Of a DNA stretch of 64,000 nucleotides, positions 33,693 to 46,094 are shown piece after piece. A model generated the notes under the pieces. It searched no databases. It saw nothing but the letters and a program-made list of their open reading frames with translations, and was not told the DNA's origin. Source of the stretch: Pyrenopolyporus hunteri (taxonomy: Eukaryota; Ascomycota; Sordariomycetes; Xylariales; Hypoxylaceae); contig CADCXC010000035.1 in NCBI GenBank assembly GCA_902806595.1, positions 620,001 to 684,000 on the forward strand. Reading direction: 5' to 3'. The stretch's first letter is position 1, and the number at the start of each line of letters is the position of its first letter. The position numbers were made by a program, and so were the translations under genes.

Positions 33693-34375
33693 TGAGATAG
33701 AATCGAGGAAAAAAAGATCTAGAAGAGGTGGTCAGTCCTAGTAGGATTTTGTGTTTGTTAGCAGGAAATAGCTTCGTATTTTATTTTCAGAAAAAAAAAG
33801 ATATACGGATGGATATCTTGTACGTTAGCAGATTTCGATAAGGAGATTCGATTCTCAATCTGATTTTGGCATTCTTCTCCTGACGGACAAATGTTGTCGT
33901 CTAGATTTCGGTTTGAACTAAGCAGAAGCTCGGAACGTCGACGCGTTTAAGTAAGGAACCTAAGGCTGTCAGGCACGCGCCCCTGGCACGGGCATGCGCT
34001 AATCTACCACTGGAATGACGCTATAGCCCTATAAACTCGTAGCGCCGGTGTCAGCTGTGGCTTGGTGGCTTCCCAGCCCCTTCCAGGGCATTGGACGTCT
34101 AGACCCCGCTACGTCGGGGCCCCACAGCCCACCCCGAGCCTCCATTTAGTGAACCTCGTGATCACGATATTGGGGATGTACCTCTCTTCGTCTGGTACAA
34201 CCAATTAATGGAACGCATTCAAAAGCAAAATACCCCTTAACTTAGACTCTTTTGCATACTCTGCTTCATTCTTTCCCTTGTTTCTTGTTTACATCGTCGT
34301 CCCTTCGAGCTGAGATTATACATAATCAGATTTACCTGCCAGCATACCAAAAGTTCACTGAGAGTTCGGATCAAC
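33693..34375. promoter_or_regulatory. Intergenic, upstream of ISN1
   Basis: 3' flank of the small secreted protein gene and upstream region of ISN1, both on the plus strand. Short A runs occur near 33710 and 33790. No gene is supported; a minus-strand frame at 34237-34434 covers the ISN1 start and is a shadow. Confidence 0.5.
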
Positions 34376-36085
34376 ATGACTACACGATACAGGGTCGAGT
34401 GTGAGTACCACGAACCCATCAGCTTTCTCCTCATAAGCTTACACCAACACGCATATACACACCCATTCGGCGACTAACAGGAACGCTTCTATAGATGCGT
34501 TGAAGACGCACAGGAGAGATCAATTCATAGGTATCAGCTCAATCTCATGGTTCTCTACTAGCTCTCATCACTATACACGTTCACAAGTTATCAACTATCG
34601 TCTAGAGCGGGCTTTCGAGTACCGGATATCCCCAATTCCTCGTTTATACAAACTACCTTACCTATCTAACCTCACCTACTCTTATGTACTCACAATCACG
34701 AACCAATTCTCCACGCCTCTATTCTAGTGGTTCCGTCACAGCTAACTCATCTACCTAGAATGGATCAAGGGATTGCTGGCTGTCCCATTCGTATTATACT
34801 CCCAACCCACGGGCGTATTTGAGACAAATGGGTTCAACGTGACGCAGATGTCCGAGGAGGCGCACAGGCGTTATGCCGAGATCATGAGGGACATCGAGGT
34901 GATGATCGATGATCACAGTACGTCGTCCACTCACGGCCGGCTTCCCCGCCCCCCGGAACCAAACTTCCAGGACCAGTGATTGATTGACGTACATTCTGTT
35001 TTCTCCTTCCAGTAACGCACCAATTAGACGCCAACAAAATCCCGTCCAAGCTCAAGCTGCTCGTGCCGACCATAGGCAACTTCTTCACGCGGCTGCCGCT
35101 CGAGGCGGCCTTCAAGTTCCAGGACCGCAAGCGGTACATCTCGTCGCGGCGCTTCGTCTCGCCGTCCTTCAACGACGTGCGGCTGATCCTCAACTCGGCG
35201 CAGCTCATGGCCGTCGCCACCCACGGCACCCTACGGCTGGCCACCTTCGACGGCGACGTGACGCTGTACGACGACGGGCAGAGCCTGGAGCCCAGCAGCC
35301 CCGTGATCCCGCGCATGATCGACCTGCTGCGCAAGAACGTCCGGATCGGCATCGTCACCGCCGCCGGGTACACCACCGCCGACGCCTACTACGCCCGCCT
35401 GCACGGGCTGCTGGACGCCGTCGCCGGGTCCCCCGCGCTCACGCCGCAGCAGCGCCAGAACATCGTCATCATGGGCGGCGAGGCCAACTACCTGTTCGAG
35501 TTCAGCGCGACGTCGCCGCACCTCCTGGCGCCCGTGCCGCGCGAGCGCTGGCTGACGGCGGAGATGGCCTCGTGGTCGGACGCGAGCATCGCGGCGCTGC
35601 TGGACGTGGCCGAGGCGGCGCTGCGCGACTGCATCAAGAACCTGAACCTGCCGGCGACGCTGATGCGCAAGGACCGGGCCGTGGGCATCGTGCCGAGCGA
35701 GCCGAGCGTGCGCATCCCGCGCGAGTCGCTCGAGGAGACCGTGCTCGTGGTCCAGAAGATCCTCGAGCTGAGCGTCGGCGGCCGCGACCAGGACAACAAG
35801 GTCGTGCCCTTCTGCGCCTTCAACGGCGGCCGCGACGTCTTCGTCGACATCGGCGACAAGAGCTGGGGCGTCGCCGTCTGCCAGCAGTGGTTCGGCGGCG
35901 ACGGCACCGGCGGCCCGCGCATCCGCCCCGAGCAGACCCTGCACGTCGGCGACCAGTTCCTGAGCGCCGGCAGCAACGACTTCAAGGCCCGCAGCGTGTC
36001 CACCACCGCGTGGATCGCGAGCCCCGCCGAGACCGTCGAGTTGTTGGATGAGCTGGCCGACTTTATGGGCAAGAAGCTGAGTTGA
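34376..36085 (+). CDS. ISN1: IMP-specific 5'-nucleotidase Isn1
   Basis: Four exons, 34376-34400, 34495-34530, 34759-34917 and 35013-36085, with introns of 94, 228 and 95 nt; 430 aa. The first two exons encode only 20 residues (MTTRYRVEYALKTHRRDQFI). Joined, they continue as EWIKGLLAVPFVLYSQ, the expected Isn1 N-terminus. PTIGNFFTRLPLEAAFKFQDR and SPSFNDVRLILNSAQL precede a HAD-like catalytic motif, TFDGDVTLYDDG, with Asp153 and Asp155. GGEANYLFEF, FCAFNGGRDVFVDIG and LHVGDQFLSAGSND are further family blocks. Isn1 converts IMP to inosine in the cytosol, balancing purine nucleotides and NAD precursors. Exon 4 is extremely GC-rich at third positions, giving long false frames on both strands. Confidence 0.95.
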
Positions 36086-37617
36086 GTTTCGAAACAGGGA
36101 GGGGCTGAGAAGTTAAGTCGAGCCGAGCAACGACCATGGGTAGTAATTGACAGCCACGAAGGGACGATAGAAGAGGGCAAAGAAGAATGCGATGCGATTG
36201 GAATGATATTCGTTTCGCTGATCAGGAAGGCATGTTTGGCGTTTGGTACCGTATGCGCGGACGGACTATTTTTGGGGACTTCCTTGGAGGAACAAAAGGA
36301 AAAGCTACCTACCTACCTACACAATTTACTGGCTAATCATCGTCATAGAAGGCGGTTCTGCAGACTTACATAAGGCATATTATCCATGCAATAGCTACTC
36401 GATATCAATTGAGTTCCCAAGGTGTTATCAATTACCCATGATAGGTATAGGACCTATAGTATTATTTATAATACTTGGTTGCTTGCCAGTAGCGAATCGA
36501 GCTATCATGCAAGGAAGATTGAAGTCATCCAAGTCATAGGCATAACGCCATCGTAGTCGTTCAACCTAACCAAAAGGCGTAGAATAGGTTTAATAGAACG
36601 ATCTCGTTCCGGATGATGGCGCGAGCAGCCAGGCTAAGTACCTTCATCGAGCCTACGTTATCATGTTGAAATCGAAGTACAACCGCGATGAGGGACAACA
36701 CGGAAAACCTGCGAGATAAAGACTCTCCAATCACGTATGTCAACAATATCAACTCCGCCGATAGGTGATCGTGTTAGATACAGTCAAGCAGACTGCCTCT
36801 AGACACGTGACATTATTGGGTGCCACTAAATATTTCTGTATCACTATTTCCCACATACATTAGGTGTGTTAAGCCGGTATGAATAAGAACTTCAGCGTAT
36901 CCCATTAGAGGCCATAACCCAACCGTCCAAAGATCCTTCAAAAAAGAACCGAGACGAAGTCGGACTGCGTGTATGCGAGGAAAGTGCCGGTACTCGCATT
37001 GATTCAGTAGACCGGTTGCCCAGTCGCGAGGCTTAGAACCTGCCTCCGCTCACCAATAAACCTCCTCTTCGGACAACCTCCTTTTTTTTCGTATCTCCGT
37101 TTTTCCTCGTTGAAGACAAGCTTTACCGCCCAGGTACAATCATCTAAATGTAATGTGCAACGTCCTCGCCGTCACGATTTTGTCTGCTCCGCCCAAAAAA
37201 TGCCAATCAAACCCACCGGCCCATTTCTATATGCTTCCAGAAGCAGAGAAACCTGCCGACGCAACAAAGTCGAAATACAAAACGCTGACCCTCAGGGATA
37301 ATCCCGCCCCCCTACATGCACCCTTTCCTATGCCAATTTCGTCATCTTCCATAGCCCGAACACCGTGAGATTAAACCAACCGACAAGGTCCTATGCGTAA
37401 AAGAAAGAATAAGAAGTTTCCGTGGGGTATTGGGGTATTCCAAAGTTGATGCAAGCAAAGAAAATATCTACGAAGCCTGCCCTGAGCGCAATCGAAGGTT
37501 GTCAAACGGTCCACATCATCCGTATTTAAAGTGCGCTGGGCAAGACGCAGACAAAAAGAAAAGAGTAGCGTGCGAATGAGGTCAGCTGCGCCGATAGCGA
37601 CAAAGATCAGAGCGTGC
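36086..37617. other. Intergenic, convergent 3' flanks
   Basis: Between the stop codons of ISN1 (+) and the coiled-coil gene (-). ACCTACCTACCTAC occurs at 36308-36321. Short open frames have no domain and are not supported. Confidence 0.55.
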
Positions 37618-39360
37618 TTAGAATCGAGACGACTTCCAAAATTGCCCAAGAGGCGCGCCAAAGTTGCTGGATTGCTTTAGCTTAAGGGGGATGTCCTCCT
37701 CTATCTCAGCAGGCTCCTCGCTAGCACCCTGTGCGCCATCGCCATCAGCTTTAGCTACCGCCTCGGCTTCTGATGGTTCAACAGAATGCTCGTTCTTTAA
37801 AACAGTCGGAGTAGGATCGTTGGTAGCGGCATGTGTGAGCTTATCAGCCAGAGCCTGAAGGAACGGCTCGTCGGCTGCCGGGAGATTTCTAAGGTGCAAC
37901 GGTCCTTTCAACTCCGGGTCTTGGTCTCTCTCGGCTTCCAATTTCTCCTGAACCTCGATGTCCCTCAAGGTCTCAGAGGCACCACTAGCACCAATCATTT
38001 GGTTCTGGGCGGTGTGCTCCGACGTCTTGCTCTGTTCACTCTTCGGCATACCACACTTAGGGGTAGACGAGCCGGAACTATCCGCCGTGTTGTTCGTCTT
38101 CGTAGATTCAACCGTGTGGAGTCGAGACAGTGACATAGAGTGATTGGGCGTGTGTCCAGCGTGCATGGTAAGCCTATCGGATTCGGGAGCCAGGAGTGCC
38201 TCCTTGGTCAAGTCAGCCGGCATCGTACGCGCGCGAGGTAATTCCGGCTTAGCCATTGGCGCGGGAGCCCAATGCGGCGCGGGAGCCCAATGCGGCGCGG
38301 AAGATTGCGGCGCGGAAGACGGAGACAGCGAGTTGCCGTCGGAGAAGGTAACCTTCTGGACGATATTCGGCCGCACGCGAATTCCTTCTAGCCCGGGGAT
38401 TACCTCTTGGATGTCGATCGAGGGAATTTGGTCTTGCTCGGGCTTTGGCGATCCCGCCCTTGGCGATAGGCCCTGCATACGCGGATCCAAAGGTACGAAT
38501 GGCTGCGACTCCGGCATTGTCGATCCGTGGAACCCATCGGGTAGAAGGCTTCCCGTGGATGTGCTGTCCGTTGAGCTCCAAAACCTGCCAGTTGACTGCG
38601 AGTGGGCCCCAGGGCTACTGAGACCACCGCCTCTAATAGAGCCCATAGAAGTTTCGGTAGCGCCGTCAAAGGACTTGCTCGCGTGGCCGGCCTTACCTTG
38701 CATGCTCTGGACTAGGCTAGCAAACTGATCTCTCTCCTTCTCAACCAGCTCCGCCTTCTTCTTCCACTCGCATAGATCCCTCTCGAGCTTCGCCTTCTCC
38801 TCGGCCCACAGTATGCGCTCGTCGTCCATTATGGCACGCTCCTCTCGGTAGACTTCTTCAGCTCGCGCGCGGCTAGCCTCAAGATGAGCGCGCTCGGCAC
38901 GCCAGTTCTCGAGTAATCTTCGGTTCTGGTCCTCCCTACGTTGCAGCAGGTTGACTAGAGATTGGGTACTCATGTTTTGGAAGGGTGCCGATACACTAGG
39001 TACCATGGATGGAGACGCCACACCGGACCCAATTTGGTGTCTCGACGGTGACAGGGTGTCCGAACCGTCCCCGCGAAGGTACTGGGGGGCCGGATGTGGT
39101 GAAAGATGTTGCTGCTGGGACCGTGGAGCCTCGGAACCTGGTGAGGAGTGTGAATAACCGGAAGGAGGTAAGTTGGTAAGATTTGACTCGTCCATGTATG
39201 ATAGATGGTTCACGGCACGTGGCAAGGATAGGGGAGAGATGACCGATGTTGAGGAATGGTTGGTAAGGTGGGAAGCGAATGGCATCGGGCGCTGGCTGGG
39301 ATCCAGCATGGCGCCCGACGGTAAGAAAGAGTCGGACGGTATTCTCGTCATAGTAAGCAT
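37618..39360 (-). CDS. Uncharacterised coiled-coil protein
   Basis: A single exon of 580 aa; no family recognised. Residues 1-125 are Ser/Pro/His-rich and probably disordered. A long charged coiled coil runs from about 133 to 222 (LVNLLQRREDQNRRLLENW through EEKAKLERDLCEWKKKAEL to RDQFASLVQSM). After it the sequence is Ser/Pro-rich, with a short tandem repeat (APHWAPAPHWAPAP) and a segment IQEVIPGLEGIRVRPNIVQKVTF that looks conserved. The C-terminus (PLKLKQSSNFGAPLGQFWKSSRF) resembles a conserved terminal motif rather than random tail. There are no membrane segments or signal peptide. An alternative Met is four codons in. The reading-frame length and codon use support a real gene; the function is unknown, perhaps scaffold or cytoskeletal. 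Confidence 0.75.
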   Translation of the reverse strand: MLTMTRIPSDSFLPSGAMLDPSQRPMPFASHLTNHSSTSVISPLSLPRAVNHLSYMDESNLTNLPPSGYSHSSPGSEAPRSQQQHLSPHPAPQYLRGDGSDTLSPSRHQIGSGVASPSMVPSVSAPFQNMSTQSLVNLLQRREDQNRRLLENWRAERAHLEASRARAEEVYREERAIMDDERILWAEEKAKLERDLCEWKKKAELVEKERDQFASLVQSMQGKAGHASKSFDGATETSMGSIRGGGLSSPGAHSQSTGRFWSSTDSTSTGSLLPDGFHGSTMPESQPFVPLDPRMQGLSPRAGSPKPEQDQIPSIDIQEVIPGLEGIRVRPNIVQKVTFSDGNSLSPSSAPQSSAPHWAPAPHWAPAPMAKPELPRARTMPADLTKEALLAPESDRLTMHAGHTPNHSMSLSRLHTVESTKTNNTADSSGSSTPKCGMPKSEQSKTSEHTAQNQMIGASGASETLRDIEVQEKLEAERDQDPELKGPLHLRNLPAADEPFLQALADKLTHAATNDPTPTVLKNEHSVEPSEAEAVAKADGDGAQGASEEPAEIEEDIPLKLKQSSNFGAPLGQFWKSSRF

Positions 39361-41700
39361 GGTTAAGACAGCTGCGGACGAGTCGCAAAGAAAGGCAGGG
39401 TGAGTATGTTGCCGACGGGGGACGGTGTCGAGTCGAAAGGCCGGCTAGACGATCAGGCAGTCCGCGGGGTCCAGATTTCCTAAGGGCGTAAGGTTATGGG
39501 ATTTCCAGAAATCCAGGGGCCAGGGCCAGGTTCTTGATGGTTGCGAAGTCGTAAACGAACCAGCATCAAGCACTTCTTCATGCAACGGGCAACTGACGAA
39601 GACCCGATCCACGAATACTAGCATAAACTCAATTGCATCCAATCGAGGGAGGGGGGGAGGAGTAGCGTAAGATTCACTCCTAGCGAGCCTCTGATGTGCG
39701 ACCACCTGGCAGACAGATTCTCGAGTTTGTGTGCGCGCTGCCCGTTTGTATGATGCGGATACAAGATGACGAAACAACTACTATTATTACTACTACGACG
39801 ACGGCGACAATAGCAACAACCTGCAGTAACCCGAGTCGCAACAGGCTTGATTCGTGGTTTCGAGTTCCGAGTTTCGAGTCTCGAGTCTCGATTTCGGTTC
39901 GATTCGATAATTTCGTGAGAGGTTTGTTATGGAATGGGACGTTTCTCAAACTGGTGGCGTGGAAGTGCCGAGGTAAGGCCCAACCCAAGGGTACCCAATG
40001 CACTGCAAGGCTCCCCGATTCGCGATACGAAGCGTCGGCTGGCGTCTAGGGCATCTGCCGCGAGGTGAGCGGGTGGATATCCGTATGTACTATGTAGGAA
40101 TCAAATTCTATTGTTTGCTTGCTTGCTTGCTGGTCGGGTTTGGTCTTTGCATTTGCTTGGACGATACTGGTTGGGCGAAGGTTGTGGGAGAGGTGTATTG
40201 TTAAAAAGGTGAAAGTTGGACGGGGGCGCACAAAGACAAGCAATGCCAAATGTAGGTAAGGTACCGGGTAGGTTAAAGAAAAATAGCGTACATCATGTAT
40301 GTACGTATATACATACATACATGGTACATTCATACCTACATACATGTAGTACAGGATGTAGGTAGGCAGCATACGTACATACATTAGGTACGCGCATACG
40401 TCGATGGTGGGAGGGATTTGAGAAAATGGGAAGACGGGATCCAATTTAATGCGGGTCTCACAGGGGGTCGGGCTGAGTGGGAAAGCTGTGGTCTTGCTTC
40501 TGCTCTGGTCTGCTACATGGTAGCTCTCCTTCCGATGCAGGTATATGTATCTATGTATCTATGTACTCGTGTAACTGCGTAACTGTGTACCTATGTACCT
40601 ACGTACCGAGGTAAAGGGACTGGAGGCAGAGAGGGTCTTGGTGGTGCCCGTTCCTGCTTTAGGACAGTGCGATAGGCATCTCCAATTCTCCAGTGCCAAT
40701 TCTCATGATTGTCACCCGCCGCGAATGATGGAGATGGAACAGCAACCGGCCTGTCGGAGCGAATCTGCCAGGCTTTGCCAGGGCTGCCAGTGCCCGCTGC
40801 CAGGGGACGGTGGGGTTCCTGAGGTGGAGACAGCGGAGCCGTGAGACATCTTTTCCTCGTCTGCCACGTCCTTGTTCCCTTCTCCACACATCCACTCTAC
40901 CCACTCTCCCTGATAAAGCCTAGCTCGGTAGTTCATCCCACCCGCCTCGTCCAACCACAGCTCGGCTTTCTCCAATTTCAATCCCAATCTTCTGCCAATC
41001 TCCCATTCTCCCTTCAGATCCTTTTCCCATCTGATAATTCCCCCAGATATTCGTCCCCAATTGCCTCTTATTACCTGGCTTCTAAGACCCTTCGATCTGT
41101 TAGGCGACAGACAGATGTACGCAATACGTATGTAGATAAAATTCGCCTCCTTCTATGAAGAGACCTACCAAATATTGTTTGGGTCACATTCCAATTTCTG
41201 ACGTATATGAGCATGCCATTCCTGCTGCTCTTCCACCAATATTCTTTCTCAGCCAGCCATGTGAAAGCCCAGTCACCCATTACGGCCGCGCATCGCACAG
41301 ATCTGAGTCAACCGCGTTGCTGTTGCCCAATGGTCCTGTGCCAACGCGGCGACTGGTCGTCAATCTACCAACGCCCAGAACCTACCAATGAATGGCCTGT
41401 CTGACCGCAGGGGAACGGCCCGCGGGAGCTTCGAATACATCGAATCCCCAAGTTACGAAACGGCCTGAGCCCGCCAATCAGAATCCTCCCAACGGCGACG
41501 TCTTACTCGCAGAATGGCTGGCATTGCGTTCAGCTGCTCACTCCCCCTTTCCAACCCCACACACTTTATTCCCTCTGGGGGATTCACCGTTAGGTTGTTT
41601 CTTTTTTGCCGGGCCTCCCGCCCGCTGAAAATGTTGTCGTGCTGACGACCTCCTTGTCTGACTCTTTGCTTATATCGAGCTAGGGGCCCCCTTTCCATAG
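39361..41700. promoter_or_regulatory. Upstream region of the coiled-coil gene, microsatellite-rich
   Basis: No supportable gene. Contains an ACT/ACG triplet run (about 39776-39812), TACA/TGTA arrays at 40289-40388 and 40540-40612, and mixed short open frames that overlap on both strands at 40591-40987. The left end should hold the promoter and 5' untranslated region of the minus-strand coiled-coil gene. Confidence 0.5.
40289..40388. repeat. TACA/TGTA tetranucleotide repeats able to form a hairpin
   Basis: Runs of TACA and its complement face each other here (for example CATGTATGTACGTATA followed by TACATACATACATG), so the single strand could fold. Seen directly; probably a microsatellite. 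Confidence 0.75.
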
Positions 41701-44700
41701 TACCCGGAGGCGTTTGCTCCTTACCCGAATTAGATTGCCCTCAATATATGTCTCTCAGGTACCGCGTCCAAAGGGCCTCTTTTTAGGACCCTAGCGGTAA
41801 TGTCAAATACGACTTTCACTCCTTGATAGGGCCCGTTTAAGCACAGGATGTTCTTCCGCGCGAGTTTTTTTTCCATGCAAACTTCGCTCTCCCACACGAT
41901 GGGATTTCTGCTATCGACCATTATTTTACCTAATCATGGTCAATTCCATCAATACGAGTAACCCCGTATGCTAGAGGACCACGTGAACGAGATTCATGGG
42001 GTCCCCGATTCAAATCAATTGAAAGCAGGCCCAAAAGTGTGATATTTGCAAGGTTTTTCGGATATGATATCCTCTTGGCCGATGCTCGGGCATCTTCACC
42101 TACCCCAAATAGATGGATCACGATGACGAGCATTCAAATCTCGGCGCGGACTTCCTTCTCACAGTGTAATTTACCGCTTGTGGGGAGTTATCGTACGATT
42201 TTTCTAACTGGAATCATACAGGTTAGAACAATTCTAGAAAGAGTTGTCTCCATCTGTTAGGGATTCCCAGTAACCATAGGGCTGAGGACCTAGGTTAGGA
42301 CCCTGGATTTCCCCTCTACTAATAAAACTTTTAGCAGATATATTCTGGATCCCGCTGGAGCCATATTCGAGGCTAATTTTAAGGGTCACGAGGGATCCTA
42401 ATTTGTCTCGATTCACATGGCGAAATAACACCGCATTCGTTAGCTTCGTACACTGGGCCTGACCAATAGCCTGCGTAGTCTTCACTTAATTTCATTTCAC
42501 CTCTCAGTGCAACAAGACCAGCTGACTTGTACACTACTCAATTACTCCAAGCTCCGTGGGTTCTAGACCAGACCACGGACTAATAGCAACAATGCCTAAA
42601 CTGAGGAACTGGCTCAGCAATTGTTGGCCGTCGCTCGCGATCAGAGTCGGAAAAGCAACGAGGTTGGTATGGAACAAGATAGGCACGTCGAGGCTTGCGA
42701 GTGCCTGGATTGTCCACCGATGTATTTCGCCGGCTTTCGCCCGGCTTCAGTCGAAGGGTTTTTGATTAACACCGAAATTATTATGGCGCCATTCACCGCA
42801 TTACAATCCGTGCGGCGCTTTCGATCGTCGGTCATACCAGTCTCATCACCTCCCGATTTATGTACACACCGCTTAAAGGGCTTACAATAAATTCCAAGAC
42901 CAACTTGGCAAGAATTGATACCCGTTTCCGAATTGGGGCCAACGTACCAGACTCTGCGGCCAGATTACCGAATGGTCAAGGGACCTCTGCTGTGGAGAGG
43001 GTTAGGTTAGTACAATACAATACACACAGTCAGTCCTTGAGCCTGCCAGGCACCGGCAGCTTTCCAAATGGACAATAGACAAACGGAAGCGATCACAAAT
43101 GGGAGCGATCTTCACGCTCGTGAGCATGTTCTTTTTCGCCTGCGACTCCATAAGTCCGGCGACTAGGCCTTGGCACATGCTACCGTCCTCTTCAAAACAC
43201 CACAGCATAATTCCGGTATAACGGTCATCTTCCATCATCGGCCCTTCAATTACATGCGTTGCAGCAAAGCCCCGTATATCAGAACTCAATCGAAGCTTCA
43301 TAGATAAGTACCTTAAATCCATGTGCCTAAGGCATGTGAAGAGACGAATAGTCAGGCATCGTCAGGCAGCCACTGCTATCGCTAGCGATATGTTATCGGT
43401 CCAATTTTCTGACGCCTAGTCTGATAATGCTGCAGCCAAAGATCCATACACGTCACCACAAATAGGCATGGGTGTTATCCAATGGCCCGACTTGTTACAG
43501 CTCTCACCGCAAAAAGCTCTGGCCATCAGTATCCGCTCGAAATGGAGCATATTCGTCGGTGAACGGAAACTATTGATCCAGAGGCCTTTGCCATATCACA
43601 ACATCCTGAAAATTGCCTTTTAAATCATCGGATCCGATAGCCCAGTGTGGGTCATGGGCGCCTACGGTGCTAGCGGAAAGAAGGCTACGGGCGAATATGG
43701 AAAAGCTCTTCTTCCCGCACCGAAGCTCATGGTTTTCCACCACGATGGAGCATGTCAGGCGATCCGGATTCCAGAACGCTGACTTAACGAGATACAACGG
43801 AGTAAACATGGCCCTTCCTCGGAGTCGTGGGTCAAGCCTGGCCTCTACACTAGTACCTCACGTAGCCTCATGTACCATGCTGCCTCTAGTACTTTGGCTA
43901 GCCGGATCTACCGGACTGTCTGAGGCCCAATCCCGATGTCACCATTCCTCTGCCGTAGTCGGGAGGCTCGATCCAAAGGCCACCGTGGCTACGGATCCCC
44001 GAGTCTCAGTGATGCCGAGCCGTTGGTCAAAGGTACGGGCTCGGATAAACAGACTTGACACAGCCAGTAGGATCGTAATTACGTATGCTTAGGTATCACA
44101 GAACGTATAGGAGCCAAGGAGATTTAACTAGCTGTCTGGCAAGCACGAGACCCTCAATGAGAGGTAAGTCTCACACCAATATGATTTCTGTGACCTGTCA
44201 TAAGACACACCCAATATATACCCCTATTCCCATCATTCCGTAATCCATATCCTCCCGGAGGCGTCTTCCTTAGGCTGGCACCATTCATGCACCGTCATGT
44301 TCTTATAATCATAGTCTCGTAACAAGGTCGTCCTCTCCCGCCACCCAGGGTCGACTATCTTATATTATCTTAGTCGGCATCGGGAAGCCAAATGTACCAC
44401 GAATAGGTTACTGCGAACAACGACTGAGTGTTCCTTGGCTCATTGTCTTCGCTTCATTGCCCCTCTCTATCATCCGGTCCGTTTATTGGGAAACCTGCGG
44501 AATACTAGCCTAAGGTACGGCTCTAGCTTATACGCCTAGGCTCGAGACAGTCTAAAAGAAAAGTTAGCATTAGATGCCTAAAGCATACAATGAACAAGTC
44601 GAACCCCGAGAAGCATGTTCCTCAACAGCTTCTAATCGTCCCTAGAACAACTACAAACCCCAATGTTGCTCTATCGTGGAGTAGACGTTCCTCCAATTAA

Positions 44701-45791
44701 GGAGATGGGCCCGTGAGACACACCAGGCATCTACTACAAGAGTGAACCATCATATTTTCCAAGGTTTCGAAACCATCGCTTCATATATTGATGAGCTCCC
44801 CTTTTTGGCCGCCGAGATCCTTAGCAGCATCACTATGTCCTTGTGATAATAGTATGGCGACAAGGTCCATACACTGAAAGTGGCGGGCAAGCATACAGCG
44901 CCTTATGATATTACACGAGCATGATCTATAGGCGGACTTACGGTTACGGGGACTAGAAAGGAGACGCAAATCGAGCTAGGCCCTGGCACCAATGTTGTCT
45001 TCACCCGCCGTTAGCCATCTAGCATGCGGACGTCCCACATTGAATATTGAATTCCATCGACACAGTTAAGCAGATAGGAAAGGATCGAAGCAGGCCAAGA
45101 AGGAAAGTCGCAGAGTATGTCTCCTACCCAAAATCTAGGAGATAAAGAACCCGACAAGAGTTCAGCTAAAGGGGACCTGCCGCCGACTTCCAGAAGGATT
45201 CGTGAGATTATGAGTACCTTTTCCTCTCTTCCATGGAAATCGGGATATACATGTAAAGGCTTGGATATTTTACGCAGCTACAGTGCTAATAACGCGTCTG
45301 TATAGATTAGCCAGGGTTGTCTATTTCCCTTGGAAGCCTCTTTAACTACCAGCCTAGTGACTTGTCGTTACATCTAAGACAAGTAGCAGGTGATTCTACC
45401 AAGGCCTATGAGAAAGGCATAACACTTTTAGGATCCTCAAGACATTTCTTTATATAAAGAAAGGGGCGTGCGACAGAATGTATTCTGATTCAGATCCCTA
45501 TAAGAACTTTAATGATATATAACGATTACCGGACTACGTAGATAGTAGCCTCATACATGAATACCGCTTTCGAAACATATTAAGCCGCGAATACCTAGTA
45601 GCCCCGAGTGTTTACATAAGATACGCATAACGAACCTACCTGAGGCGATCTCTACGCTACGGGAATTGCCTCATTGGCCACATTCTCCCTATCTCAACTG
45701 TATTCCAGAGCCCCTATCCCACGCCCCCTGGCTGCCTCCCAGGGCGCTCAGGAGTTAGGCCACTGCGCGGCCGCGGTACAATTGTCATTCA
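41701..45791. other. Gene-poor block with minus-strand coding relics
   Basis: No intact gene can be supported. On the minus strand, consecutive open pieces at 43809-43570, 43322-43002, 42485-42234, 42133-41930 and 41921-41730 have protein-like composition but are broken by stops and frame changes, as expected for a decayed gene or element. The right half (44.1-45.7 kb) shows nothing recognisable. Confidence 0.4.
43002..43809 (-). pseudogene. Decayed protein-coding relic of unknown family
   Basis: Two protein-like open pieces on the same strand. The upstream one (43809-43570) ends in DVVIWQRPLDQ at a TAG and continues in the same frame as FPFTDEYAPFRADTDGQSFLR before TGA. The downstream one (43322-43002) contains IEGPMMEDDRYTGIMLWCFEEDG in two overlapping halves. 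The in-frame stops replace codons that C-to-T change could have produced (CAA/CAG to TAA/TAG, TGG to TGA/TAG), consistent with repeat-induced point mutation but not proof. The family was not identified. Confidence 0.25.
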
Positions 45792-46094
45792 ATGTCCACC
45801 AAGCAACACCACCAGCCCATCGGCTTCGTTTGCTGCCACTGCCGGTACTGCAGCAGCGGTAGCTTCTGCTCAAATCCGGACAGGCCAGACTGTCCGCATC
45901 GGGGGCTCCCCCGTTGCCAGCAATGTCCCATACTCTTCACGCCACCCCAATCCGGTAGCGAGCTGGAGAAGAGAGGAAAGAACGAAATAATAGGGGTACG
46001 CCAGGATTCAGTCTCGGCCCAACAGAGGCAGCACTCCTTTGCTTCCTCCACGAGCGATGGCAGTTTGCCGGATGAGCCTGGGAGCGCGGGTTAG
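45792..46094 (+). CDS. Small CxxC-rich, probable zinc-binding protein
   Basis: A single exon of 100 aa with a clean ATG and stop. The N-terminal half holds nine Cys and several His in the order CCHCRYC, FC, DCPHRGLPRCQQC, resembling the short W/F-CC-x-C ... C-x-H-x-x-C-x-x-C pattern seen in many small fungal proteins of unknown function. The C-terminal half is Ser/Gln-rich and hydrophilic. No signal peptide is present, so it is probably intracellular; metal binding is inferred from the Cys pattern. It stands alone in more than 10 kb of gene-poor DNA on each side. GTATGA just after the stop codon could be a donor if the protein were longer. The opposite-strand frame over the same bases is a shadow. 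Confidence 0.5.
   Translation: MSTKQHHQPIGFVCCHCRYCSSGSFCSNPDRPDCPHRGLPRCQQCPILFTPPQSGSELEKRGKNEIIGVRQDSVSAQQRQHSFASSTSDGSLPDEPGSAG

Noticed and set aside
34984..36180. Long open frames on the other plus frame and on the minus strand over ISN1 (up to 355 residues)
   Set aside because: They overlap the ISN1 exon 4, which matches a known family end to end. High third-position GC removes stop codons from the other frames, and their Arg/Ala-rich composition is typical of shadows.
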